64,000 bases of DNA. Origin: Massilia sp. BJB1822 (GTDB lineage: Bacteria > Pseudomonadota > Gammaproteobacteria > Burkholderiales > Burkholderiaceae_D). The stretch is from the NCBI RefSeq assembly GCF_013369485.1, contig NZ_JABWEB010000001.1, forward strand, positions 186,001 to 250,000, written 5' to 3'. Below, piece after piece: positions 1 through 8,122 of the stretch; positions within the stretch are counted from its first letter, which is position 1; the number at the start of each line of letters is the position of its first letter. The notes under the pieces were generated by a model. That model made no database searches, was not told the DNA's origin, and saw only the letters and a list, made by a program, of their open reading frames with translations. Made by a program: the position numbers and the translations under genes.

Positions 1-542
1 AAAAACTGGTCGAAGCCGGCGGCCAGGACGTCGTAGTGTTCGCGCACATCGAGCAAGCCTTCGCGCATCAGGTGGCCGTTGCGGCTCAGGCGCTGGGAGA
101 TGCGCTGGACGGCCAGTTCGACACTGGTCAGATCCTCATAGCTGCCCAGCCAGTCCTGCGCCACCATATGCGGCAGGATGGCGCGCAGGCGCTCGGGCAG
201 CAGCGGCTCGTACTGCGCCACCGCCTGGTAAAAACGCTGGATCAATTCTTCTTTTGGCGCGTTGCTGTATTCCGCCCAGCGGCGCGACAGCAGGTGGTCG
301 TAGAACACGTCGAGCACAATGCCGGCGTAGCGCCGGCGTCCCTCGCCGAACAGCTGCACGGCCGAGCGCACAATGGGATGGCTGTCGGTATAGCTGTCGA
401 TATAGCGGTGCAGCTGGATTTCCCGCACCACTTCCGCGGGATACATGGCTTGCGCATTGATCTTGACGAAATCGCCCAGCAGGGCGCCCACCATGGCGTC
501 GTCGCTATGGCGGGCAAGGTAGATGTGGGCAAGATAGTTCAT
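1..542 (-). CDS. acpH: ACP phosphodiesterase AcpH (3' end missing)
   Basis: Reading leftward from the ATG at 540-542, the protein begins MNYLAHIYLA and continues with GALLGDFVK, LHRYIDSYTDSHP and VFYDHLLSRRW. This matches the acyl-carrier-protein phosphodiesterase family, HD-fold enzymes that remove the 4'-phosphopantetheine group from holo-ACP. About 180 residues are visible. The family is usually about 193 residues, so only the last dozen or so are lost at the window edge. The metal-binding His and Asp residues in the YLAH, GDF and HRYID segments are all present. slyX lies upstream on the same strand, with about 100 bp between. Confidence 0.85.
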   Translation of the reverse strand, partial: MNYLAHIYLARHSDDAMVGALLGDFVKINAQAMYPAEVVREIQLHRYIDSYTDSHPIVRSAVQLFGEGRRRYAGIVLDVFYDHLLSRRWAEYSNAPKEELIQRFYQAVAQYEPLLPERLRAILPHMVAQDWLGSYEDLTSVELAVQRISQRLSRNGHLMREGLLDVREHYDVLAAGFDQF

Positions 543-639
543 GGCCGGTCGCTGCGGAGGGATGCTGCTACCTTAACAGAATCGGTCGCAGTCTTCAGGC
601 GGCGGCGCGGCAGCGCGCGGCCGGTGCATCGCGGCGCGA

Positions 640-843
640 TCAGTAGTGCGGCGGACGCTCGTTGAGCGGCGTCTGCCCATGCTGGGCATTGTTGCGCAGA
701 TGCTCGGCCAGGGCGTTCAGCATGGCTTCTAATTTGTCGATCTGCTTTTGCTGCTCGTAGATGCGGGTGTTGAGCGATTCCACCAAGTCCTCCTGGTGCG
801 CGAGCTTGATTTCGATGTCGATAAAGCGGTCTTCGTCGCTCAC
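640..843 (-). CDS. slyX: SlyX family protein
   Basis: This 67-residue protein has the SlyX pattern: a short acidic start (MSDEDRFIDIEIKLAHQE), a heptad-rich coiled-coil middle (residues about 8-50) and the diagnostic C-terminal RPPHY. The start is a GTG at 841-843, preceded by AAGGAG at good spacing. The biochemical function of SlyX is unknown. It is a small cytoplasmic coiled-coil protein found beside unrelated genes in many proteobacteria. Length and both ends agree with the family. Confidence 0.88.
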   Translation of the reverse strand: MSDEDRFIDIEIKLAHQEDLVESLNTRIYEQQKQIDKLEAMLNALAEHLRNNAQHGQTPLNERPPHY

Positions 844-965
844 GGCGTACTCCTTTTAAAAACGCGCATTGTACGATGCCTGCTTCTGATCAGCGCAAAT
901 GCTGACATACATCGTCATATCGTTCCTCAGCCCGTGGTAGCGTTCCGCTGAACAGCTAACTCCAC

Positions 966-1589
966 ATGGCTATCATGAAAACTGTCTCTGAAACAATCGC
1001 GGCACCCAAAATGCTTTACATAGAAAATCGCATTCTGGTTATCCGGGATCACAGGGTTCTTATCGATGCCGATTTGGCCGAGCTATACGGGGTATCGACA
1101 AAAGCGCTGAATCAGGCCGTAAAAAGAAATTCCTCACGATTTCCCCAGGACTTTATGTTTCAACTCAACAGCATTGAGAAGCAGGAGGTGGTCACAAACT
1201 GTGACCACCTTCGCAAAATGAAATTTTCCCACTCCCTGCCTTTCGTCTTTACTGAGCATGGGGCAATACAGGCCGCCAACGTTCTGGCATCAAAACAGGC
1301 CATTGATATGGGGATTTACGTAGTGCGTGCATTTATTCGTCTACGTGATTTGCTCACCTCGAATCGGGAATTGGTGCTGAGACTGGACGAAATTCAAGCC
1401 AAGACAGATCTTCTGTCATCCAAGCATGACTCCTTCGAGCAAGAAACCCGAGAACAGATCAAACAAATCCTGAATGTTCTGCGCTCTCTAATGCAACAGC
1501 CAGAAGCCCCAAAAAAACGTCCCATCGGTTTTGTTACACCGGAAGACGAAGTCACCGGAGGGCAGGACAGCCATCAAGCCGAAGGCTGA
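966..1589 (+). CDS. ORF6N domain protein (phage antirepressor-like, orphan)
   Basis: Residues about 18-105 match the ORF6N DNA-binding domain (IENRILVIRDHRVLIDADLAELYGV, then RFPQDFMFQL and FTEHGAIQAANVL). The C-terminal half is helical and probably coiled-coil (RLDEIQAKTDLLSSKHDSFEQE). Such domains occur in phage antirepressor and KilA-N-like proteins and also as isolated chromosomal genes. Base composition is clearly more AT-rich than the neighbours, with AAA, TTT and CAA codons common, which suggests transfer. No Shine-Dalgarno precedes the ATG at 966, and an in-frame ATG at 975 is possible. The gene converges on rep with only 4 nt between stop codons. No other phage genes are nearby. Confidence 0.75.
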   Translation: MAIMKTVSETIAAPKMLYIENRILVIRDHRVLIDADLAELYGVSTKALNQAVKRNSSRFPQDFMFQLNSIEKQEVVTNCDHLRKMKFSHSLPFVFTEHGAIQAANVLASKQAIDMGIYVVRAFIRLRDLLTSNRELVLRLDEIQAKTDLLSSKHDSFEQETREQIKQILNVLRSLMQQPEAPKKRPIGFVTPEDEVTGGQDSHQAEG

Positions 1590-1593
1590 GCGC

Positions 1594-3666
1594 TTACGCC
1601 GGCTTGACGTCCTTCGGCGTGGCCAGCAGCTCCTTCATGCGCGCCAGACGTTCGCGCGGGGTCAGGACTTCGCTTTCCTTGGGTGGAGCGTCGCCGACGT
1701 CGAGCTGCATTTCGGCGATGAAGCGCGAGACATCGCAGTGCACATGCTCGCCGCCGCGCTTGCGCTTCTTGCACCAGGTAAGCTGCAAGGTGCGCTGGGC
1801 GCGCGTGATGCCGACGTACATCAGGCGCCGCTCTTCCTCGATGCGCTGGGCCAGGGTTTCTACTGGCGCGTCGGGGTCGCCCTTGTGCGGCAGGATGCCC
1901 TCTTCCACGCCGACCAGGAAGACGTGCGGATACTCCAGCCCTTTCGAGGCGTGCAGGGTGGACATGCGGATCGCGTCCGGCTCCTCGTCCTTCCCGTCCA
2001 GCATGGACATCAGGGCCACCATCTGCGTCAGCTCCAGTACATTCTTTTCCTCGCCGTCGCGGTCCTTGCCGCCTCGCCCGCGGTCTTTCAGCCAGTTGAC
2101 GAAATCGAGCACGTTCTGGTACTTGCTCTGCGCCGCGCGCTCTTCGAACGAGTCGTACAGATAGTGCTCGTAGTGGATGGCTTCCATCATATCGTCCAGC
2201 ACCTGGGCCGCGTTGTCGCCGCTGCCGGAGGGGCCGGGACGCGTGGCGCGCGCTTCCAGGTCGCTGATGAAATTGCAGAAGTCGCGCAGAGGCTTGAGCT
2301 GGCGGTCGGTCAGCTTGGCTTCGATGCCGCCCTTGAACACGGCTTCGAACAGCGAGCATTGCCACTGGCCCGAGAAGGAACCCAGCGCCTCCAGCGTGGA
2401 CTGGCCGATGCCGCGCCTTGGCGTGGTGACGGCGCGGATGAAGGCGGGATCGTCGTCCTGGTTGGCCAGCAGGCGCAGGTAGGCGATGATGTCCTTGATC
2501 TCGGCCTTGTCGAAGAAGCTCTGGCCGCCGGAGATCGTGTAGGGAATGCGCTGGTTGCGCAGCGCCTGTTCGATCACGCGCGCCTGGTGGTTGCCGCGGT
2601 ACAGAATCGCATAGTCCGACCACTTGTTCTTGCGCTCAAAGTGGTCGGCCGAAATCATGATGGCCACCTGGTCGGCTTCCTGCTCATCGTTGGGCATGGC
2701 GTGCACCTTGATCGGCTCGCCCAGACCATGCTCCGACCACAGCGCCTTTTCAAACAGCTTGGGATTGTTGCTGATCACCGCGTTGGCCGCCTGCAGGATG
2801 CGGGTAGTGGAGCGGTAATTCTGTTCCAGCTTGATCAGGCGCAGGTCGGGGAAATCGACCTGCAGATTGCTCAGGTTTTCGATGGTCGCGCCGCGCCAGG
2901 CGTAGATCGCCTGGTCGTCGTCGCCGACGGCGGTGAACATGGGCTTCTTGCCGATGCCCGTAACCATCAGCTTGACCAGCTCGTACTGGCAGGTATTGGT
3001 GTCCTGGTATTCGTCGACCAGCAGGTAGCGCAGGCGGCGCTGCCATTTGTCGCGCACCTGGCCGTTGTTGCGGAACAGTTCCACCGGCAGGCGGATCAAG
3101 TCGTCGAAATCGACGGCCTGGTAGGCGCTCAAGGTCGCCACATAACTGCCGTAGATGCGCGCCGACTGCGCCTCGTCCTCGTCTTTCGCGTTGCGCAGCG
3201 CTTCGTCCGGCGTCACCAGGCCGTTCTTCCACAGCGAGATATCGTTCTGGATGCCGCGGATGAGCTGCTTGTCAGTGGTGATGGCCAAGTCCTGCACCAG
3301 GGAATAGCAGTCGTCGCTGTCCATGATGGAGAAGCGGTCCTTCAGGCCCAGGTGGTTGGCTTCCTGGCGCAGGATTTTCACGCCCAGCGAGTGGAAGGTC
3401 GACACCGTGAGCAGCTTGGCCTGGCGCGGCTGTTTCAGCAGCTTGCCGACGCGCTCCTGCATTTCCAGCGCGGCCTTGTTGGTGAAGGTCAGCGCGGCGA
3501 TGGTGCGCGGGTCGTAACCCCGGTCTTCGATCAGATGGGTGATTTTCTGCGTGATGACGCGCGTCTTGCCCGAACCGGCCCCGGCCAGCACAAGGGCGGG
3601 ACCGTCGAGATAGAGCACGGCTTCGCTTTGCGGGCCGTTCAGGCCAAACTGTGGTGCATTGGACAT
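1594..3666 (-). CDS. rep: ATP-dependent DNA helicase Rep (UvrD/PcrA superfamily 1A)
   Basis: A 690-residue SF1A 3'-5' DNA helicase. Visible motifs: Walker A AGAGSGKT with Lys34, TFTNKAALEM (Ia), VDEYQDTN (Walker B, about residue 220), GDDDQAIYAWRGA (III), LEQNYRST (IV), STLHASKGLEYPHVFLVG (V) and EEERRLMYVGITRAQ (VI). Start, length and motif spelling fit Rep, which removes nucleoprotein obstacles ahead of the replication fork, better than UvrD. The ATG at 3664-3666 gives the canonical short N-terminus ending in the Q motif. The gene is monocistronic and convergent with the ORF6N gene. Confidence 0.92.
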   Translation of the reverse strand: MSNAPQFGLNGPQSEAVLYLDGPALVLAGAGSGKTRVITQKITHLIEDRGYDPRTIAALTFTNKAALEMQERVGKLLKQPRQAKLLTVSTFHSLGVKILRQEANHLGLKDRFSIMDSDDCYSLVQDLAITTDKQLIRGIQNDISLWKNGLVTPDEALRNAKDEDEAQSARIYGSYVATLSAYQAVDFDDLIRLPVELFRNNGQVRDKWQRRLRYLLVDEYQDTNTCQYELVKLMVTGIGKKPMFTAVGDDDQAIYAWRGATIENLSNLQVDFPDLRLIKLEQNYRSTTRILQAANAVISNNPKLFEKALWSEHGLGEPIKVHAMPNDEQEADQVAIMISADHFERKNKWSDYAILYRGNHQARVIEQALRNQRIPYTISGGQSFFDKAEIKDIIAYLRLLANQDDDPAFIRAVTTPRRGIGQSTLEALGSFSGQWQCSLFEAVFKGGIEAKLTDRQLKPLRDFCNFISDLEARATRPGPSGSGDNAAQVLDDMMEAIHYEHYLYDSFEERAAQSKYQNVLDFVNWLKDRGRGGKDRDGEEKNVLELTQMVALMSMLDGKDEEPDAIRMSTLHASKGLEYPHVFLVGVEEGILPHKGDPDAPVETLAQRIEEERRLMYVGITRAQRTLQLTWCKKRKRGGEHVHCDVSRFIAEMQLDVGDAPPKESEVLTPRERLARMKELLATPKDVKPA

Positions 3667-3791
3667 GATTTCCAGACGGGATGGGCGGTACAGCGGAGCA
3701 TTGTACCGCCTTGCCCATTGATTATTGCCCGCGCGCCGGAATATAGTGGTGCCAGGGCCACCACAGGCCAGCCATTCCGCCGGACAGTCTT

Positions 3792-4274
3792 ATGAAATTT
3801 GAACACCTCATCGAAATCAACGATCCGCTCAACCCGCTGGTGGACACCATCAGCGCCGCCCAGCTGTGGCGCGGCCTGGTGCTGCGCGCCGAGTCGCCCA
3901 AGCTCTTCGTGCCGCATCTGGACGAGTGCCAGATCGACGAGCGCACGGCCGGCGGTTTCCGCCGCCGCCTGCGCTACGGCCAGGTGGTGATCGTCGACCG
4001 CGTACTGCTCGAACAGCCCGACCGCATCCGCTACGAGGTGCCGGCCCAGGGCGAAATCAGCGCTTCCAGCCTGGTGATGTCGATCGAGTCGCCGCAGCCC
4101 GAGGTGCTGTTCGTGCGCTTCCAGTACGACGATGGCCACGACGCGGCCACCGACGCGGCCAATGCCATGTACGACGATTTCCGCCGCTCGGCCTATGTGG
4201 AGTCGGACATCGACACCATCCGCGTGCTGCGCGAGCTGATCGCCGATGGCCGCCTGGACGCCACCCTGAACTAA
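3792..4274 (+). CDS. SRPBCC family protein (DUF1857/AtaL-like)
   Basis: A 160-residue protein starting MKFEHLIEINDPLNPLVDTISAAQLWRGL, which is typical of the DUF1857/AtaL-like branch of the START/SRPBCC fold. These are single-domain helix-grip proteins with a hydrophobic ligand cavity. The ligand is not known for this branch. There is no signal peptide or membrane segment. It is divergent from rep and ends 7 nt before the convergent HD-GYP-like gene. The fold is assigned from sequence pattern and the function remains open. Confidence 0.7.
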   Translation: MKFEHLIEINDPLNPLVDTISAAQLWRGLVLRAESPKLFVPHLDECQIDERTAGGFRRRLRYGQVVIVDRVLLEQPDRIRYEVPAQGEISASSLVMSIESPQPEVLFVRFQYDDGHDAATDAANAMYDDFRRSAYVESDIDTIRVLRELIADGRLDATLN

Positions 4275-4281
4275 GACGCGC

Positions 4282-5403
4282 TTACAGCGCGGCGGCGCGG
4301 CCCCAGATGCGGTCCATGCGCAGCGTGAGACCGACCTGGGAGGCGCTCAGCACGTCGCGGATGCCATTCAGGTCGCCGCGCGTGTCGCGCTGCAGGAAAA
4401 CGTCAAGCGGCGCGCCGCGCGGGCCGATGATGGATTCGACCCAGGGCGCGGTGGAGTTCAGCCCCTTGCGCGCCACCACGCCCACTTCGCCGTTCAGCAG
4501 GCGCACATAGCTGCCGATCGGATAAATCCCCAGTTCGCGGATCAGCACCGAGGCGATCTGCGCGTCGAGCGTGCTGCGCGCTTCGAGCAGGATGTCGCGC
4601 AAGGCCTGGTTGGGCAGCATGGGCTTGCGGTAGCGCCGCTCGGAAACGCGGGCGCAGTAGCGGTCGGCCAGCGCCAGCAGCTTGGCCAGTTCGGGAATCG
4701 CGGCGCCGGCCTTGCCCAGCGGGTAGCCGCTGCCATCCTCGTTTTCGTGGTGGGCCAGCACGCAGGCGATCCAGTCGTTGTCCTCGATGCCGGCGCGGCG
4801 CAGCAGCACGGCGCTGACCTGCGGATGCTCGCGCACGATGCGCTTGTCGGCCTCGGACAGCGGCGCGGTGTCGCCATGCAGGCGCTGTTGATGAGCGAGC
4901 ATGCCTACATTCATGGTCAGCGCGGCCAGGGTCAGGGTGCGGATTTCGTCCGCGCTTTTTTTCAGCGCCAGCGCCACGGTCTGCGCCACCACGGCGGCAT
5001 CGATGCAGTGCCGCACTTCGTAGGCCACGGCCTGCTGGTTGTGCAGGATGCAGGCCACGGCCACGTCGGCATTGGTGGCGACAGCCTCCCCCACCAGGGC
5101 GGCGATGGCGTCCAGTTCGCCGCGCAAGCCGGTCGTGCCGGCCGCCAGCGCGGGCAGCACGGCCTGCAGGCGCTGGGCGGCTTCGTTCAGCATGCGCAGC
5201 ACGGAGGGCGGGTCCTTGTATTCCTTGAGCGTATCCAGGCTGCTGTCTTCGATGAAACCGCGTTCGACCAGATTGTCGACCTGGGCCTCGCTGGCCAGCA
5301 CAAAGCCCTGGCGCACCAGCAGGGCGCCGTTTTCGCCATAAACATTCCAGGCCAGGGTCTGCCCCAGCCGGATATCGCCATGTGTGATGCGCCGTATCGC
5401 CAT
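4282..5403 (-). CDS. HD-GYP-like domain protein with degenerate HD dyad
   Basis: A 373-residue protein. Residues about 125-290 align with an HD-GYP cyclic-di-GMP phosphodiesterase domain: an early His in VRHCIDAAVVAQ, REHPQVSAVLL, and the signature HHENEDGSGYP (His218-His219). The metal-binding HD of the canonical LLHDVGK segment is replaced by Met164-Asn165 in AALTMNVGMLA, and the following Lys is also lost. The protein may therefore bind rather than hydrolyse a nucleotide. A short C-terminal region (residues about 300-370) has no recognisable domain. There is no receiver or membrane segment. It probably acts in c-di-GMP signalling or as a pseudoenzyme. Confidence 0.72.
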   Translation of the reverse strand: MAIRRITHGDIRLGQTLAWNVYGENGALLVRQGFVLASEAQVDNLVERGFIEDSSLDTLKEYKDPPSVLRMLNEAAQRLQAVLPALAAGTTGLRGELDAIAALVGEAVATNADVAVACILHNQQAVAYEVRHCIDAAVVAQTVALALKKSADEIRTLTLAALTMNVGMLAHQQRLHGDTAPLSEADKRIVREHPQVSAVLLRRAGIEDNDWIACVLAHHENEDGSGYPLGKAGAAIPELAKLLALADRYCARVSERRYRKPMLPNQALRDILLEARSTLDAQIASVLIRELGIYPIGSYVRLLNGEVGVVARKGLNSTAPWVESIIGPRGAPLDVFLQRDTRGDLNGIRDVLSASQVGLTLRMDRIWGRAAAL

Positions 5404-5560
5404 TCCGCCTCCGTCATTGCCGCGAATGCAAGGAGGCCTGTTCAGGGTAGGCCGGGATTGAATGCGCGCAAGATTGCAGATAGGCGTGACGGCCTATCCC
5501 ATTTCCTAGGATCAATAGTTTATATCAGAATGTAAAATTCTCAAGCAGGAAAGTGTTACC

Positions 5561-5581
5561 GGCGCGCGCATCCGGCGCGCC
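5561..5581 (-). terminator. GC-rich hairpin downstream of the lpd-like gene
   Basis: Arms GGCGCGC (5561-5567) and GCGCGCC (5575-5581) flank a 7-nt loop about 30 nt after the stop of the minus-strand flavoprotein gene. In that direction the following bases have no uridine tract, so intrinsic termination would be weak. The rest of the 5404-5611 gap is the promoter side of the HD-GYP-like gene and shows nothing else I recognise. Confidence 0.3.
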
Positions 5582-5611
5582 ACTGTTGTATGCGCGCCCA
5601 GCGGCCCGGCC

Positions 5612-7054
5612 TCAGGTACCGGGCGTGCAATCGGGGCAGGGCTGGGCCGGCGGCGGCGTGGTCGCCAAGTGCTCGGCCAGTTCGCGCAGGGCGGTGCGCA
5701 CGCCCTCCTCGATGACGGGATGGTAAAACGGCATGTCGAGCATGGCGCGCACCGTGAGGCCGGCCTGGCAGGCCCAGGCCAGCAAATGGCCCAGGTGCTC
5801 GGCGCGCGGCCCGATCAGCTCGGCGCCCAGGAAGCGGCCGCGGCCGTATTCCCCATACACCCGCAGCAGCCCCTTGTTTTGCAGCATGACGCGGCTGCGG
5901 CCCTGGTCGGCGAAGTCCACCTTGCCGGCGGCAAAGCGGCCCTCGTGGCTGCGGCACAGCTCCTCATAGCCGGCGCCCAGGGTCACGATCTGCGGCTCGC
6001 TGAAGGCGATGGTCAGCGGCGTGCGGCGCAGGCCCGCTTCCACGGCCGGAAAAGCGGCAGCGTTGCGGCCGGCGATTTTGCCCTGGTCGGCCGCCTCGCC
6101 CAGCAGGGGCAGCTCGTCGCTGGCGTCGCCCGCGATGAAGATGGCGCTATTGCCACATTGCATGGTGTGGCGGTCGTAGACGGGCACGCCGTCGCCATCG
6201 AGCGCGATGCCGGCCGCCGCCAGGTTCAGGCCGTCCACATTCGGCGCGCGGCCGATGGCGGCCAGCACATAGTCGTAGCGTTCGCTGCGCGCCGCGCCAT
6301 CCGGTCCCTGGCTGCGCAGCAGCAAACCCTCGCCCTCGGCGTCGACGGCCGCGACCTGGGTGTGGAAACGCAGGTCCAGTTCCTCGGCCAGGACCGCGCG
6401 CGCCGCCGCCAACACCAGCGGATCGCCGAGCTGGGCCACGCTGTCGCCGCGCGCATACAGGGCCACGCGCACGCCCAGCCGGTGCAGGGCCTGGCCCAGC
6501 TCCAGCCCGATCACGCCGCTGCCCACCACGGCCACGGCGGCCGGCAAGTCGGTCCACTCGAACACGGCGTCGCTGCTGATCACGCGCTCGCCCGCTGCGC
6601 GCCAGGCGGCCGGCACGATGGGGCGGGAACCGGTGGCGATCACGATGGCGCCGGCCTCGACCGTGGTGTGCGCGTCCACCACGAGGGTGCGCGGGCCGCT
6701 GAAACGCGCCCGGCCGCACAACAAATCTTCGGCCGGCAACTGCGCCATATTCTCCAGCACGAAGCCGACAAAGCGGTCGCGTTCGCGCCGCACGCGCGCC
6801 ATGACGGCAGCGCCATCGATGCGCAGCGGCCCGGGATGAACGCCAAACGCGGGCGCGGCCGCCACGGCGTGGGCCGCTTCGGCGGCGGCGATCAAGAGCT
6901 TGCTCGGCATGCAGCCGACGCGGGCGCAGGTCGTGCCGTAGGGACCGTCTTCGATCAGCACGGCGTGCCGGCCGGCGGCGCGCGCCTGGCGGTAAGCGCT
7001 CAAGCCGGCCGTGCCGGCGCCAATGACTGCCACATCGCAAGTTATCGTCTTCAT
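5612..7054 (-). CDS. Dihydrolipoamide dehydrogenase-like pyridine nucleotide-disulfide oxidoreductase
   Basis: About 480 residues with the class I flavoprotein disulfide reductase layout. The FAD Rossmann motif is VIGAGTAGLSA, the redox pair is in TTCARVGCMPSK, the NAD motif is VVGSGVIGLELG, the second FAD motif is IFIAGDA, and the C-terminal interface motif is FYHPVIEE with the catalytic His-Glu pair. The CxxxxC pair is spelled CARVGC rather than the usual CLNVGC, a variant of solitary Lpd-like enzymes not linked to 2-oxoacid dehydrogenase operons. I chose the ATG at 7052-7054 because GAGGCAG precedes it; an upstream ATG at 7066 is possible. No E1/E2 genes are nearby, so the substrate is uncertain. 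Confidence 0.78.
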   Translation of the reverse strand: MKTITCDVAVIGAGTAGLSAYRQARAAGRHAVLIEDGPYGTTCARVGCMPSKLLIAAAEAAHAVAAAPAFGVHPGPLRIDGAAVMARVRRERDRFVGFVLENMAQLPAEDLLCGRARFSGPRTLVVDAHTTVEAGAIVIATGSRPIVPAAWRAAGERVISSDAVFEWTDLPAAVAVVGSGVIGLELGQALHRLGVRVALYARGDSVAQLGDPLVLAAARAVLAEELDLRFHTQVAAVDAEGEGLLLRSQGPDGAARSERYDYVLAAIGRAPNVDGLNLAAAGIALDGDGVPVYDRHTMQCGNSAIFIAGDASDELPLLGEAADQGKIAGRNAAAFPAVEAGLRRTPLTIAFSEPQIVTLGAGYEELCRSHEGRFAAGKVDFADQGRSRVMLQNKGLLRVYGEYGRGRFLGAELIGPRAEHLGHLLAWACQAGLTVRAMLDMPFYHPVIEEGVRTALRELAEHLATTPPPAQPCPDCTPGT

Positions 7055-7137
7055 GCGCTGCCTCATAGGGAATTAGTCTGCCGATACTACACTTTCAGGC
7101 GCGCCCCTGCTGACAAGCGACACAGTTAGTATTAGTA

Positions 7138-7174
7138 TTGCTTATCTTCGTCGAAATGTATAAGTACAACTTAT
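7138..7174 (+). promoter_or_regulatory. Candidate argP promoter and LysR-type operator
   Basis: Upstream of argP lie a possible -35 TTGCTT (7138-7143) and -10 TATAAG (7159-7164), with a short 15-nt spacer. A 15-bp palindrome ATAAGTACAACTTAT (7160-7174) overlaps both the -10 and the start codon at 7173. It has T and A symmetrically placed, as in LysR-family boxes. An outer CTTAT/ATAAG pair (7141-7145 and 7160-7164) is also visible. Autoregulation by ArgP binding here is an inference. Confidence 0.5.
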
Positions 7175-8069
7175 GGAAAATCTGGACTACCGCGCGCTGG
7201 CGGTGCTGGATGCCGTGGCCAGCCACGGCAGTTTCGAGAAGGCGGCCCTGGCGCTGGGGATTTCCCAGCCCGCCGTATCCCAGCGTATCAAGGCGCTGGA
7301 AGATGCGGCAGGCCGTCTGCTCATCGTGCGCGGGGCGCCCGCCCTGCCTACCGGCCTCGGCCAGCGCCTGATTTCGCATTACCGCAACGTCAAGCTGATG
7401 GAAGCGGCCCTGGACATCGACCTCGGCAACACGGTCAGCATGCCGGAAATCGCCGTCGCGGTGGATGCCGCCAGCCTGGCGACCTGGTTCCCGCTGAGCC
7501 TGGGACCGCTGCTGGCGCCGCCGCGCTGCCAGCTCGAGGTGCAGCAGCTCGAACGCGAGGCCGCCCTGCATTTGCTGCGCGAAGGCAGCGTGTTCGGCTG
7601 CGTGGCCGCCGCCGGCGCCCTGCCGCCGCCCGAACTGAACGGCGCGAGCGTCACGCCGCTGGGCGGCATGCGCCATGTCTGCGTCGCCACGCCAGCCTTT
7701 GCCAAGCGCTGGTTCGGCGATGGCTTCAGCGCCGAAGCCGTGCAGCTGGCGCCGGCCGTGACCCATGAGCTGGAATTGACGGCGCGCTTCCTGGCCCAGC
7801 ACCTGGACGTCAAGCGCGCCTTCCCCCACCATAAGGTGCCGCTCTCGACCGCGCTGACCGACTGCCTGTACGGCGGCCTGGCCTATGGCTTGCTGCCGTA
7901 TCTGCAGGCGGCGCATGGCTTATCGCAAGGCACGCTGATCGACCTGGCGCCGGGCGCCTACCTCGATGTGGAACTCAACTGGCATAGCTGGCAGCTCGAC
8001 ACGCCGTTTACGCGCGCACTGTCGGAGCAAGTGCTCACCACAGCGCGGCGCTACCTCGTTCAGCCGTAA
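7173..8069 (+). CDS. argP: LysR-family regulator, ArgP (IciA/LysG) type
   Basis: A 298-residue protein. The N-terminal winged helix-turn-helix (residues 4-60: YRALAVLDAVASHGSFEKAA, then GISQPAVSQRIKALE) and the start MENLDYRAL match ArgP/LysG regulators. These sense lysine or arginine and usually activate an amino-acid exporter gene. The remainder is the two-lobed LysR effector-binding domain. There is no argO/lysE next to it; the divergent neighbour is an Lpd-like gene. No Shine-Dalgarno precedes the ATG, so the transcript may be leaderless or nearly so. ArgP subgroup membership is likely but not certain. Confidence 0.8.
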   Translation: MENLDYRALAVLDAVASHGSFEKAALALGISQPAVSQRIKALEDAAGRLLIVRGAPALPTGLGQRLISHYRNVKLMEAALDIDLGNTVSMPEIAVAVDAASLATWFPLSLGPLLAPPRCQLEVQQLEREAALHLLREGSVFGCVAAAGALPPPELNGASVTPLGGMRHVCVATPAFAKRWFGDGFSAEAVQLAPAVTHELELTARFLAQHLDVKRAFPHHKVPLSTALTDCLYGGLAYGLLPYLQAAHGLSQGTLIDLAPGAYLDVELNWHSWQLDTPFTRALSEQVLTTARRYLVQP

Positions 8070-8122
8070 AAACCGGGGGCCGACGCGCACGCCGCGTTCA
8101 CGTTTGCCGCCGGTTCCGGGCC

